NCBI RefSeq assembly: GCF_000002985.6
Contig: NC_003281.10
Location: 10,850,001-10,914,000, forward strand
DNA: 64,000 nucleotides
Direction of reading: 5' to 3'
Origin: Caenorhabditis elegans
Lineage: Eukaryota; Nematoda; Chromadorea; Rhabditida; Rhabditidae
A program made the position numbers and the translations under genes. Each line of letters opens with the position of its first letter. Position 1 is the first letter of the stretch. This document shows positions 11,301 through 22,300 of this stretch, piece after piece. The notes below the pieces were generated by a model. It was not told where the DNA came from, did not search any database, and saw nothing but the letters and a program-made list of their open reading frames with translations.

Positions 11301-14300
11301 TTCGGTGAAACCAAATTATCGGTTTTATTGGGAAAATTTGTTATATTGTTCCTAAAAATTCGATAATTCGGGTAAAATTTTTTTTTTCACAATAAAAAAA
11401 AAATTCATACGCTTCTTTTATAAAAATCGATAATCTAACAAATTTCTGAGAAATCTTAGATTATCGATTCTATTGGAAAAAATTTGTTTTTCCTGAAAAA
11501 TCGATAATTCGAAACAAGTCGATTTTTGTCGAAAGCGAATGTTTTGGAATTATTAATTTTTTTTCAGAAACTTATCGATTTTTCAGATTTTTGCCAATTT
11601 ATCGATTTTCCGTAGTTATAATTATTTTCCAACTTTTTTTAAAACCCCAAAACTCCAAAAAAAAAATCATCAAAAAATCGATAATTTATCGATTTTTCCA
11701 CTTTTCCACAAACTCACAATTTCCCAGATGCACTGAGCTCACCGTAAAGCATGGTGGCACAAAAACGAGCCTACACTATTGGCATCCAGTATTCGGTCAT
11801 TACTTGCTTCCAATCGATAAACGTACTGAAGGAGCCCTGAGAAATGTGCTCTTTCAGCTTAAAATGTTGTGGAGCTCACGTGTTGTTCGATGTCTTTTTG
11901 GAAATATTATGGAGAATACGAAGACGGCGAGCTTTTCGGTTACTGATGGACAGAAGAATTCGAAGGATATTAGTGCAGCGTTTAGCAGTATGTTTTCTGT
12001 GGAATTGGGCCGAGGCCTAGGCTTAGGCTTGGGCTTCAGCTTAGGCTTAGGCTTAGGCTCAGGCGTAGGCTTAGGCTTAGGCTAAGCCTTAAATTTTTAT
12101 TTCCAAATAAGAGTATTTTCAGAACTCTGGCGAAAACTGGGTGGCTCAACAGACTCGGCGAGCAGCAGCTCAAAATCGGAAAGTGAACCACCGCCCACAC
12201 TAATTGCAATAGTCTGTCAAGTGTACATGACAGCTCTAAATACAATGGTTCATATGAAAGGAGAAATTATTTCGGGGCTCTGTAGAGACGATCAACTCCT
12301 CAAACAGCTATGGACATATTTGAGAGAATGGGGAGAGAAGGCCGGCGGCACGAGTGGATCGATTTTTAATTCGTCAAATGCCGAGCAGTGGGGACCGGTA
12401 AGAAATTATCGATTTTTGGATGAAAAATTCAAAAATTACACGAAAAACTACATCTGGTAGCCGCAGGTTTGCAAAACACTGCGGTTTTCTAGGCCACGCT
12501 CATTAAATAATTGTGAAATTCCCAAAAAATATGAAACAATCTCAAATTTCAGGTATCAGCTTCTCTGCAATCTCTCAAGAGACCCAGCTCACCGCATACT
12601 GCCACACTACGACTTTTTGTTGATTGCGCCGCCGCGATTATTTCGTAAGTTTTTTATTTGAAATCCATTAGTGGGCGGAGCTTAAAATTTGCCAAGAAGT
12701 GGGCGGAGCTTTTGCAAGGCCACACCCACAATTTCAAAAAAGTTTGAAAAATCACGATTTTTTTTTGGCAGAATTCTCGACGAGGAGGAGATTTTCGAAA
12801 AAGAGACCCCATTCTCGAATAAGGAACTGGAATCAATATGTAAATATGTGAATATATTCTGTTTTCGATCGATTTGGAGTGGAGCTGTTGGTATGTGAAG
12901 AAACAAAAAAAATAGTTTAAAAATCGGAAATCATAGAAAAAAAAACAGAAAATTTTGAATTATCATACTTTTTAAATCTGAATTTTGAAAAAAAAATTAG
13001 AAACTATCTGAAAATGTCAATATTTTTAAAAATGTTTAAAAATATGAATTCTGTACTAATTTGAATTTTTTTAATTAAAAAAAAACCCTCAATAATTTGA
13101 AAATTTCCATTTTAAATCTGTGAAAATCAGAATTTGAAAAAAAAAAAATTAAACAGATTTTTTTCATCTTAAAAAATACGAAAAAAAATTTATATTTAAA
13201 AAATATATAACTTTTAGACGAAACGTCGGCAAACACGACGGGACTATTTCACAGTATGCACTCACTGCTCACAGTTTTATACGAACGGGATAGCCGGCGA
13301 TCGTTTGCGGCGAATGATTCCAAATTTTGGCTCATTTCGTGAGTATTATTGTTACAAATTCGTGGAAAAATGTCTCGCAGTTGGGTCTCGCAGCGAAGCC
13401 AAAAAATTCAATGGCGCTCTAATGAAGCTATAAATTTAGGCTTTTTTTTGAAACCGGAAAATTCGTTTTTCGCGCCAAATTTGGCCCCCAAATTTTGAAC
13501 GTTCAGAATTTATTTTTTCAATTTCAGCGAATTTAAGTCCTCCAGAAATCCGTTATTTTATCAAATTTTCATCTAAAAATTCAAAAAAAAAAATCGAATT
13601 TTCTGAAAAATCCGCTATTTTATCAGCGTTTTGTTTGAAAATTCAAAAAAAAAAACTATCGAATTTTCCTTTAAAAATCTGGTTTTTTTTCAAATTTTTG
13701 TCTAAAAATTCAAAAAAACATCGAAAATCCGCTTCTTTATTAAAATTTCCTCTAAAAAACCAAAAAAAAATTGAATTTAAACGAAATTCAAGAAATTGTA
13801 AAATTAGCACTAAAAATGCAAAAAATAATTGTTTTAAAAAAATTGAATTTTTAAAAATGTTTGCCTAAAAATTCAAAAGAAAAATCGAAATTTCCCTCAA
13901 AAATCCGTTATTTTATTAAAATTATTTTAATTCAAAATTCAAACATCGAGCCCGTAAATCGACACTACAGTAGTCATTTAAAGAATTACTGTAGTTTTCG
14001 CTACGAGATATAGTTATATTTTGCGCGTCAAATGTGTTGCCAACTACGCATTCTCAGAATTTTTAAATATTTTGTAAAATATATTTTTTTTCCAAATTTC
14101 AGCGAAGTGAAGCCCTCCTCATTGACAATTGAATACGAGAAAAAATCGGGAAAAGGTGTTCTAATGATGCGAAAAATGGCTCATTTAGTACCAATCAAAG
14201 ATCGAATGCTTCTTTTTCGGCGGCAAGTTCAAGATGATAAAAATCGCGTCGCCACTTCACTCAATGATCCACAAATGCAAACGTGGATTACTGTACAGAG

Positions 14301-16866
14301 AAATCGAATTATTGAAGACGGATTTAATCATTTGTCGAAATTAACGATTCCGGCACTAAAATCCACGATTCGTGTGAAATTTGTCAACGAACAGGGTCTT
14401 GATGAGGCTGGAATTGATCAGGATGGAGTATTCAAAGAATTTCTCGAACTTACACTGAAAAAAGTTTTCGATCCACAGTTGAACCTTTTTTCGACGACTT
14501 CAACGGGTAAATTTATGAAGAAAACTGTTAAAATACGGGTTTTACGACATAAAAATATCTTAAAAGTGGCTTGAAATTACGGTTTCTAGGCCATCAGAAA
14601 CTTTGTATTGACCTAAAAAATGAAATTCTAGGCCACCAACAATTTGGGTTGGCAAACGGAAAACGGCCTAGACACCGGAATTGGTAATGTCTAGGCCATC
14701 AGTAGAGGTGTGATAAAATGTAGAATCTAACTTTCTAGACCATTTATTCAAGTCTTGCGGCATAAAAATCTGAATGTTCGACTTCTAAGCTATCACCAAG
14801 TGCATAAGAACCTAAAAAATGGGAAAAATTTTCTAGGCCATCAATGATAGCTTGGTGGCCTAAGACTTGATTTTTAGGCCAGTTTGGTGGCTTAAAAATC
14901 TTAAAAAACAGATCGTCAACATGGTGGCCTGAAAATTGAAAATTCTAGGCCACCAAATTAGTCGGGTGGCCTGAAATATACGAATTTGATTTTCTAGGTC
15001 ATCAATCTAGTTTGGTGGCCTAAAATTCTGAATCTTAAAATTCTAGGTCATCAATTTGAGTCAGGACGCCTAGAAATGTTAAAATTTTGATTTCTAGGTC
15101 ATCAATTTGAGTCTGATGGCATACTATTTCTAGGCCATCGAAGGGCCGTGGCGGCCTAGTAATATAGAATCTAACTTTCTAGGTCATCAATGTGCTGGCC
15201 TATGAATATCCATTTTAGATTTCTCGACCACAATTATTGATAAATCAATAATTCGAGTACATGTGCCTTTAAATTTATGGTATATTTTTTTCAGGAGTAC
15301 TGTACCCATCACCAACATCATCCCTCCATGACGATCATCTCGCCCTCTTCACATTTGTCGGTCGAATGCTCGGAAAAGCAGTTTACGAGGGAATTGTCGT
15401 CGATGTTCAACTTGCTCCAGTGCTCCTGGCGGCTGTGCTCGGAAGTCATAGATTATGTGCATTTGATGAATTGAGCCAATTGGATCCAGAACTATACAGA
15501 AGTTTGACTTTTGTGAAACGATATGAGGGTGAAATGGCCGATTTATCACTGACTTTTTCCGTCGATGAGGATTTTATGGGAAAGATATCGACGGTTGATT
15601 TGGTGCCGAGTGGAAGGACGATTTCGGTTACAAATGAGAATAAGTATGAGAATTTGTAATGAAAATCCGTTAAAAATCTATATTTTTAGACTGATGGGGT
15701 TATTTGTGTGATGTAGAAAAAAAAAGAAAAATGCAAAAATGTATTTTTATACGTCTCCCGCTTTCATGAGTGTCGAAAAATGTTTAAAAAAACGCATTCA
15801 TTTTTTTGCATTTTTCATTATTTTTCGCAGGACGGCTTTTGAAAAATGCAGAAAAAAGTCAAAAAATGACTGAAAATGCGAAAAAAGGATGCGTCTTTTA
15901 AAAAACATTTTTCCACTTTTTCATCACATGAATAGCCCCATTAAAAATTTCGCTCACAAAAACACAAAAATCTTTCAATTTCTATCATATTTTCACAAGT
16001 TTTTTCGGGTCTCACCGCGAGAAAATAATTTTCGCGGCAAGACCCATCAGAGAAACCCCGTGCGCCTTTAAGTTTCACGGTTCAGAAAAACATGAAAATT
16101 TTGGAATTTTGCCATCTAGTAAAACAGAAGTTGAATTTCTGGTCAATTTGCCTAAAATTGGTCAGGAAATTCAATTTTTTTTTCCGAAATTTTGAAAACG
16201 AAATTCTAATTTAAATAATTTGCCCCCATTTTCAGAATCGACTATGTGCACCGAATGGCTCATCACCGAGTATTCCGACGAACCCAGGAACAGTGCAAGG
16301 CGTTCGTCACCGGAATGCAATCGATCCTTCAGCCGACGTGGCTGTCACTGTTCGCTCCGAATGATTTGCAATGTCTGATTAGTGGAGTCAATTCGTGAGC
16401 ATAATATATACCATTAATTTGAAATTTCGAGAATTAATATTCCAGAGACATCGATCTGGCGGATCTGAAGCGCAATGTGCAATATTTCGGAGGATTCCAT
16501 GGAAACCATCGGCTTATTAAATGGCTTTGGGATATTCTTGAGAACAAGTTCACTTCAGAAGAGAGGAAACTGTTCCTAAAGTTTGTCACTTCTTGCTCGA
16601 GACCTCCTGTTCTTGGATTTTCGTATCTCGAGCCGCCCTTCTCCATTCGATGCGTTGAAGTTTCCGACGATCAGGATCAGGGAGACACCTTGGGAAGTGT
16701 GGTTCGTGGATTCTTGGCTTTGAGAAAGGGAACTGCAGCTACTCGACTTCCAACTGCGTCCACCTGCTTTAACTTGCTAAAGCTTCCGAATTACAATAAG
16801 AAGTCACTGCTGCTCGAGAAACTTCGTTACGCGATCCACGCTGGGACTGGATTCGAGCTTTCCTAA
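8313..16866 (+). CDS. oxi-1: HECT-type E3 ubiquitin ligase, UBE3B homologue
   Basis: Thirteen exons give 1066 residues, almost the length of human UBE3B: 8313-8458, 9112-9244, 9748-10089, 10634-11013, 11728-11987, 12123-12397, 12553-12644, 12772-12890, 13218-13338, 14103-14506, 15295-15643, 16236-16394 and 16446-16866. The N terminus ([20 protein letters not shown]) and the basic segment after it match the IQ-containing start of UBE3B. The last roughly 370 residues form the HECT domain ([49 protein letters not shown]). The thioester cysteine is Cys1034 in [14 protein letters not shown], 32 residues before the end, as expected. HECT ligases accept ubiquitin on this cysteine and pass it to substrate. 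Worm oxi-1 was named for an oxidative stress phenotype. It converges on cey-4 with only 293 bp between stop codons. Several introns are packed with repeats. Confidence 0.93.
10488..10519. repeat. TA microsatellite
   Basis: An (AT)n run of about 32 bp, interrupted by one C, lies in oxi-1 intron 3. It is a simple repeat with no gene overlap. Confidence 0.9.
12014..12083. repeat. interstitial telomere-like (TTAGGC)n
   Basis: About eleven units of GGCTTA and variants (GGCTTG, GGCTCA, GGCGTA) lie at the 5' side of oxi-1 intron 5, starting about 25 bp after the donor at 11988. TTAGGC is the nematode telomere repeat, so this is a degenerate internal telomere tract. It happens to stay open in one frame as a Gly-Leu repeat, but the intron donor and the conserved frame of the next exon show that it is intronic. 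Confidence 0.88.
14585..15225. repeat. CTAGGCCA tandem array in oxi-1 intron 10
   Basis: About 14 degenerate units of roughly 40-50 bp contain TTTCTAGGCCATCAA and a facing TTGGTGGCCTA. The same core makes the arrays in athp-1 introns 8 and 10 and in unc-119 intron 1, but the spacer differs here. It fills most of the 788-bp intron. Confidence 0.85.
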
Positions 16867-17159
16867 ATTCCTAATTATTTATTACATATTTTTATTGCTT
16901 ACTGGTAGTTTGAATTTGATTTCTATAAAACAATGAACAGAATCATTTGCATTGAAACTTTTACTTAATATAAACTCAAAAAGTTCTCGAAATTGAATTC
17001 CAAAGAACTGAGTGGATATAAATCGTGCAGAACAAATTTTGGAAATTTTGGGCTTTTCGAAAGGATCAGCTATACAATTCAAGAAATGGGACTGTTCTCA
17101 ATACAAAAGGTGTTTAATTAGATAACAAAAGTTGATGGTAGGTGTCAACAGCTAGAAGC

Positions 17160-18619
17160 CTAAGCTTTAGCTGGAGCAGCGGTCTCTTCCTTCTGCTCAG
17201 TGGTGGTGGTGGGCTCTTTATTTCCCTTGCGCTGACGTTTCTTCTTCTTCTCGGCGGCTGGAGCAGCATCGGTAGTGGCAGCGGCAGCATCACCGTCTCC
17301 CTTCTCGCCGGATGGAGCATCTGGCTGGAGCTTTCCGTGGCGGCGAGTGCGACGCTTTCCGCGAGTTTCTCCGTCTCCGCTGAAAAATTGTAATTTTAGA
17401 GTTAAAATTCCAGTTTTAAATGGAACGTATAGACCAGGGGTGTGCGGCAAATTTGCCGAATTTGCCGAGCTCGGCAAATTTTGAGATTTGCCGCACACCC
17501 CTGGTATAGACCCAAAATGTGCAAATTGCATAATAAAACTTCTTTAAAATTTGAAAAAATGGGCTAACGTCCAATTTGGCCACTTTCTGTCCAAAAATGA
17601 TTTTTTTTTTCGGAATTATCTACCTTTATTGCATATTTTGCTCGTTTATCTCACATTATTTCGTTGATTAAAGTAGTTTTTACACCAATAGGTAACCAAA
17701 AATGCCAAAAATCAACGAACTAATATGAGATAAACGACTAAAATATGCAATAAAAGCAGATGATACCGAAAATATCAACTTTCGGCGGCCACTTTGAGAT
17801 TTTACTTAATTTCAGCCCATTTTTCATTTTTTTTTTTAAATAAATCGGTTTATTTGAGCGCATTTTGAGCCTAAAAACACCAGAACCGTTACTAAAAGCT
17901 AGACTAACCTATTCTCAATGGTGTCCGACTTCTCCTTCTCATCTTTCTCATCTCCGTCCTGGTCACGTGTCTGACGTGGAGCACCACGTCCTCGTCCACC
18001 GCGTCCTCGTGCACCACCACGTCCTCTTGTTCTCCAATGGGTGAGCAAAGTACGAGCGAATCTCGATCCACGAACATTCTCCCCATCTGGTCCAGTCACG
18101 TTGGCGGCTTCTGGTCCTTTGAGTCCTTCGACAATGTCAAAGACGACTGGCTCATCGTCATCGAGAGTTCTGAGATAGAACTTAATGGTGCTTGACTTGG
18201 TGATGGCGGTCTGATGGACGAAGAAGTCCTCATTCTCGTCGGTTGGCTTATCACGAGCAACGAATCCGTAGCGTCCACGAACGGAGAACCATTTGACGTG
18301 TCCTTTGACACCGGTCTCGATGACCTTCTTCGATGCAAGATCCTCCTCGAGCTTCTTCATCTGATCCTCATATGGTGGTCTTGGTTGGTAGAAGTGTCCT
18401 CCGCGACCACGACCACGTCCTCGTCCGCGGAATCCGCCACGACGTGCTGGCTGCTTTGCATCGTTCGCCTCGTTGGTAGTGTCGACGGCCAGGTTGTCCA
18501 ATTTCTCGGTCACCTCGGCAACTGCAATTTGAGGGATTAAATATTGAAGACCACCTGTCCTACTCACCTTTGTCCTTCTTCTCCTCAATAGTTGTTCCGT
18601 TAGCTTGTTCAGTCGACAT
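17160..18619 (-). CDS. cey-4: Y-box / cold-shock domain RNA-binding protein
   Basis: Three exons on the minus strand (18619-18568, 18521-17909 and 17379-17160) give 294 residues. An N-terminal RG-rich stretch ([16 protein letters not shown]) precedes one cold-shock domain (residues about 80-155). The RNP1-like motif is GRYGFV and the RNP2-like motif is DFFVHQ; both bind single-stranded RNA through their aromatic residues. After the domain come a second RGG cluster ([17 protein letters not shown]), an acidic Asp/Glu/Lys segment and a Lys/Thr/Ala tail. This architecture is that of the worm CEY proteins, which bind mRNA and support polysome levels in germline and soma. I choose cey-4 because of its length, the extra N-terminal RG region and its neighbours. 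Intron 2 holds a clean hairpin transposon insertion. The gene converges with oxi-1 and diverges from vps-50. Confidence 0.93.
17435..17503. mobile_element. 69-bp hairpin MITE with 8-bp target duplication (hAT-like)
   Basis: The element starts CAGGGGTGTGCGGCAAATTT, ends with the inverse (AAATTTTGAGATTTGCCGCACACCCCTG), and is almost a single palindrome. It is flanked by the perfect direct repeat GTATAGAC (17427-17434 and 17504-17511). An 8-bp duplication and a CAGGGGTG terminus are typical of the hAT superfamily. A second, near-identical copy sits at 56996-57062. The insertion is in cey-4 intron 2. Confidence 0.85.
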
Positions 18620-19391
18620 GATGTTTCACGGCGTTGGCCTTAGTTTTTGATGGTGTCAAGGGGGTGAGGAAAATCCTCTGAGCTGATTGTACTCAACTAC
18701 ACTCTGCAAAAAAAAAAAATTAAATATAAACATCGAATGCAAATGTGCCACACAAAGGGTGTGGTGGAAAATGACACGACAGAACGATCGATAAGTCAAA
18801 TTGACATGGGGCGGAAATGTTATCATCCGATTAAAAAGTGCTAAGCGCCGTTGTTTTTTTTTCAAATTTATTGGAAATCGGAACGAACTTAATGGAAAAA
18901 ATCGGGGAAATATTGCAAAAAAGCTCTTACAATTTCGAAATATATCGAGAATTTTAGGATATTTCCTCATATTATCACAATTTTTCTGTTTAATATTCAA
19001 TTTAACGCCAAAAAACCGAAGAAACGACGGCAATTTTCAATTTTTCACCAAAAAATAAGAAAGAACTAATAAAAATCGACTGCCAAGAAGGGAGAAAACG
19101 TCTTATTTGAAAAATGGTGCTGTGCTCGCAATAGAGAAACGCGCGCGCATTGCAAGGAAACGCAACACCCTGGCACACTTTTTCTCGGATTTACTCTTTC
19201 TTATCCGCTTTTAGCTTCCTCTTTGGGAAAAATCGATTGGAATAATTAGATTTTCGAGTGGTTTTTCACAGGATTTACAGAAAAATCGATACTGCTACTT
19301 GAAATTTAAATTAATTTTGCTTGCTTCCGCTGGTTTTTTAAATTAAAATACTAACAAATTAACAATTTCAGAGGTGAAAGCTTGGCGAGAA
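18620..19391. promoter_or_regulatory. divergent promoter region cey-4 / vps-50
   Basis: This 772-bp spacer separates two genes transcribed away from each other. On the cey-4 side there is a strong acceptor, T-run plus GCAG, ending at 18704, so the leader before the ATG is 84 nt; this suits SL1 trans-splicing. On the vps-50 side an acceptor (ACAATTTCAG) ends at 19371, 20 nt before the ATG. In the middle, around 19110-19190, is a GC-rich patch (GAAACGCGCGCGCATTGCAAGG) that stands out from the AT background and is the likeliest shared initiation region. Confidence 0.5.
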
Positions 19392-22300
19392 ATGGACCGA
19401 TTTAAGGAACAACTAGCAAAAACTGTTAATCAAATAGGCGAACAATTTTCTTCGGATAGCGATGTAAAAGTGGGAATTTTTTCAAGGAAAATGTCAAATA
19501 TTAAATCGACTTTTCAGGTTTTATTAGATAATATGAACGAGAAAGTTATGAGCTCTTACGATGCTCCGTCGTGCTCGGAAAGCCCTCCAATAGCTCCAGA
19601 GAGTAATTCACAAAACTCAACGCCTCGGAGAGTAAAATCAAAAATTTCCGAGGAAGATGACGTCATCAACTCGATAGACGCCGCGTATTTTATAGATAAC
19701 GATGAGTTCGATGCGATTGACTATGAATTGAAGGTTTAGTGGAACAAAAAACCAAGTAAAACGAAAATTTTAACTTTTAGAAGCTCTGTGACATCGAAAT
19801 GTGCTACGAGGACATCCAGCGCGAGAGGTTTCGGCTAAAATCTCAGCATACTGTGGTTTCCAAGAAAATATCCACACTAATCATGCAAAAATCTTCATCC
19901 TACACGGCACAGGTCGGTGAAATGGAGAAAATCCGAGACGAAGTCGGAAGTGTTATCAACGAAATTCTGACGATACGAAAAGCGCTCGCGCTGGCGACAA
20001 GCCAAACTCGGACGTGTCTCGGATTAATCGCTTATAAAAATAAGAAAATCGTTCTAAATCAGCTGAAAATGACGCTCACAACGATAAAAGGCTTCCACGA
20101 GACCGAACAGCACATTCGAGAAACTATTGAAGAAGGAAATTTCCCGCTTGCAATTCAAATGCTAATCGAAACTCAAATAAAAGCCGGGGGATACGCTCAT
20201 TTTACATGTGTAAAGTAAGTATTAAATGGATTTTTGAATGAAAATGAGAAAAAAAAAATGCTCAAAAATCGAAAAAAGCGGCTGAAAATTCACATTTTAA
20301 GCTAAAAATCCCAAAAACTTTCGAAGACCTTTTAAAGGCGCACGTGTTTTTCAAGATGGGTCTCGCAGCGAAAAAGGTTTATGGTAATTATTTTTTAAAC
20401 ATTTTCTTTAAGTTTTGAATTATTCTTGTTGAAAATGATCATTTTTTTACCGTTTTAAGCCGATTTTTTGGGCAAAAATAGGTGGAAATCAATATAACGC
20501 CTGAAATTTAAACGTGGAAAATAGTTTTAAAGTGAAAAAACGATTTTTTTTGTTAATAACTCAAAAACTAAAAAATGTTCGAAAAATGTAGAAACTTACT
20601 TTAAATTATTCAATCTAAAAAAGCTTAAAATTTTGACCAAATTTGGCTTAAACTAACTTTTTTGAATGTTAAATTCTTCAGAACTTACTTCAATAATGTG
20701 AAATATTTCACAATTTGTAGAGAATAAATCAAATTTTAAAGTAGAAACCCGGAGAAATGGATTTTCTCGATTCAAAATTGAATGAACGGCTATTTTTAAC
20801 ACAAAATCGTTGCGGGACCCATTAAGGAAAAGAGCACAGATTTTCCTGACCAAAATTTTGCAGCGAAGTAATCTCAAAGCTCGCCGGAATGAGCTGTCTC
20901 CTGGAAGCCGAACTCTCCGCGCAACTCTCCACAATCGCTGTGGTCTTCGATTCCGAGAAGTATCGATTCGTGTACACCGCCTACGAGATGCTGGAGAAAA
21001 CCGAGCAAGTCGCCGAGAAGCTGCTCACCGCCTTCGTCGAAGCCATCGAAACCACAACCAGTGCGGTGGTCCTATCCAAGCTGAAGGAAGAGGATCGTCT
21101 CGAAGATTCCTCGTACACAAGTCTTTGCTTGAAGCTGGACAGCGAGCAGGCTTCCATCACCTTCCGAGAGATGGGATTTGTGCTGTGCAGGAGTTTCCAG
21201 GCGTTTCACAAGATTCTAAATTTCCATAGCTCGGAATCTGCTAGTGAAGCATCCCAAAGCATCTACAAACAACTGCTGGCTTCTAGAACAGAAGTGTTTC
21301 TAGCAGCAACTCGCAGGCTTCAAGTTCTAGTTGAATCTCGAGACTTTGTCAGTTTAAAGTTTGAACATATTCTTGACATCGTAGATACCATCAATCGATT
21401 CAACAATATCGGCAAGACCTATTTCGCCAGCACACACCATCAGAAGCTCGCAGAATCCATTGAAAAACGGACCGAGACCTACTTTGACCGATATCATACC
21501 GAGCGAATGGAGGAGCTCTCGATGTTCTTCGAAAACGAATCATTCGCATTGTGCCCAGTACCATTTCAGTTCACGATTTTCGATTTGCAAGACTTCGAGT
21601 TTTTGAAGGAATCAGTTAGAATCGAAAGTTCGCCGAAATCCAGAGAAGAATCGGAGAATAGTGAGGAAGAAACCGTGGAGCTGATCGGCAACGATTGGCA
21701 GAATCCATTCTGCCAAGCTGCCATCCGATCCCGTCTTCAATCATCCTATAGCCAAAAGTCTGAACGGAGCTATTCAACATCTTCAGCGGCAACTGAAATT
21801 CAAAATGAAAACTATAATCCGAATCTAACGAAGCAGGAGAGCTTCTCCGAGGATCCGCTGGACGAGCCTTCTGGTGTACCACCTCCGAATCTTTGCAATA
21901 CTGCTCTGAATCTTTTGAGATTTTTCGGAAGATATCTTCGAATGACAGCACTTCTGCCGACACTTTGCTCAAAGTCTGCACCAGCGATTATTGATTTATA
22001 CGAGTTTTTCTTTGCGTCGGTGAGTTTTCTTGGTCTCGCCACGATCTTTTCGAATTCTGGTGAAAAATACAAGATTTCGACCACGAATTCTACAAAAATA
22101 TTACAATTTTCTGTTGTAAACAAATTGGTGTGCGCCTTTAAGGGGTACTGTAATTTCCAAATTTAGTCATTGCTGCGGAATTTTTTTCCGACTTTTCAAC
22201 GAAAAACAAGAAACAATTGTACTTTAAAAGTACAGTACTCCTCAAAGGCGCTTAGCCGTATTTTACAAAAATTGCCGTTTTTTATCGCCTCAAGACCCAA

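Noticed and set aside
12003..12085. Gly-Leu-rich C-terminal extension of oxi-1 exon 5
   Set aside because: It is telomere-like repeat after the splice donor. The UBE3B homology continues in exon 6 only if 11988-12122 is removed.
17160..17531. Extension of the cey-4 last exon upstream to 17531
   Set aside because: The extra part is intron plus the hairpin transposon. The acceptor at 17380-17382 joins exon 2 in phase and gives the expected length.
17904..18540. Frames overlapping cey-4 on either strand
   Set aside because: They are shadows of the RG- and cold-shock-coding exon, with no independent support.
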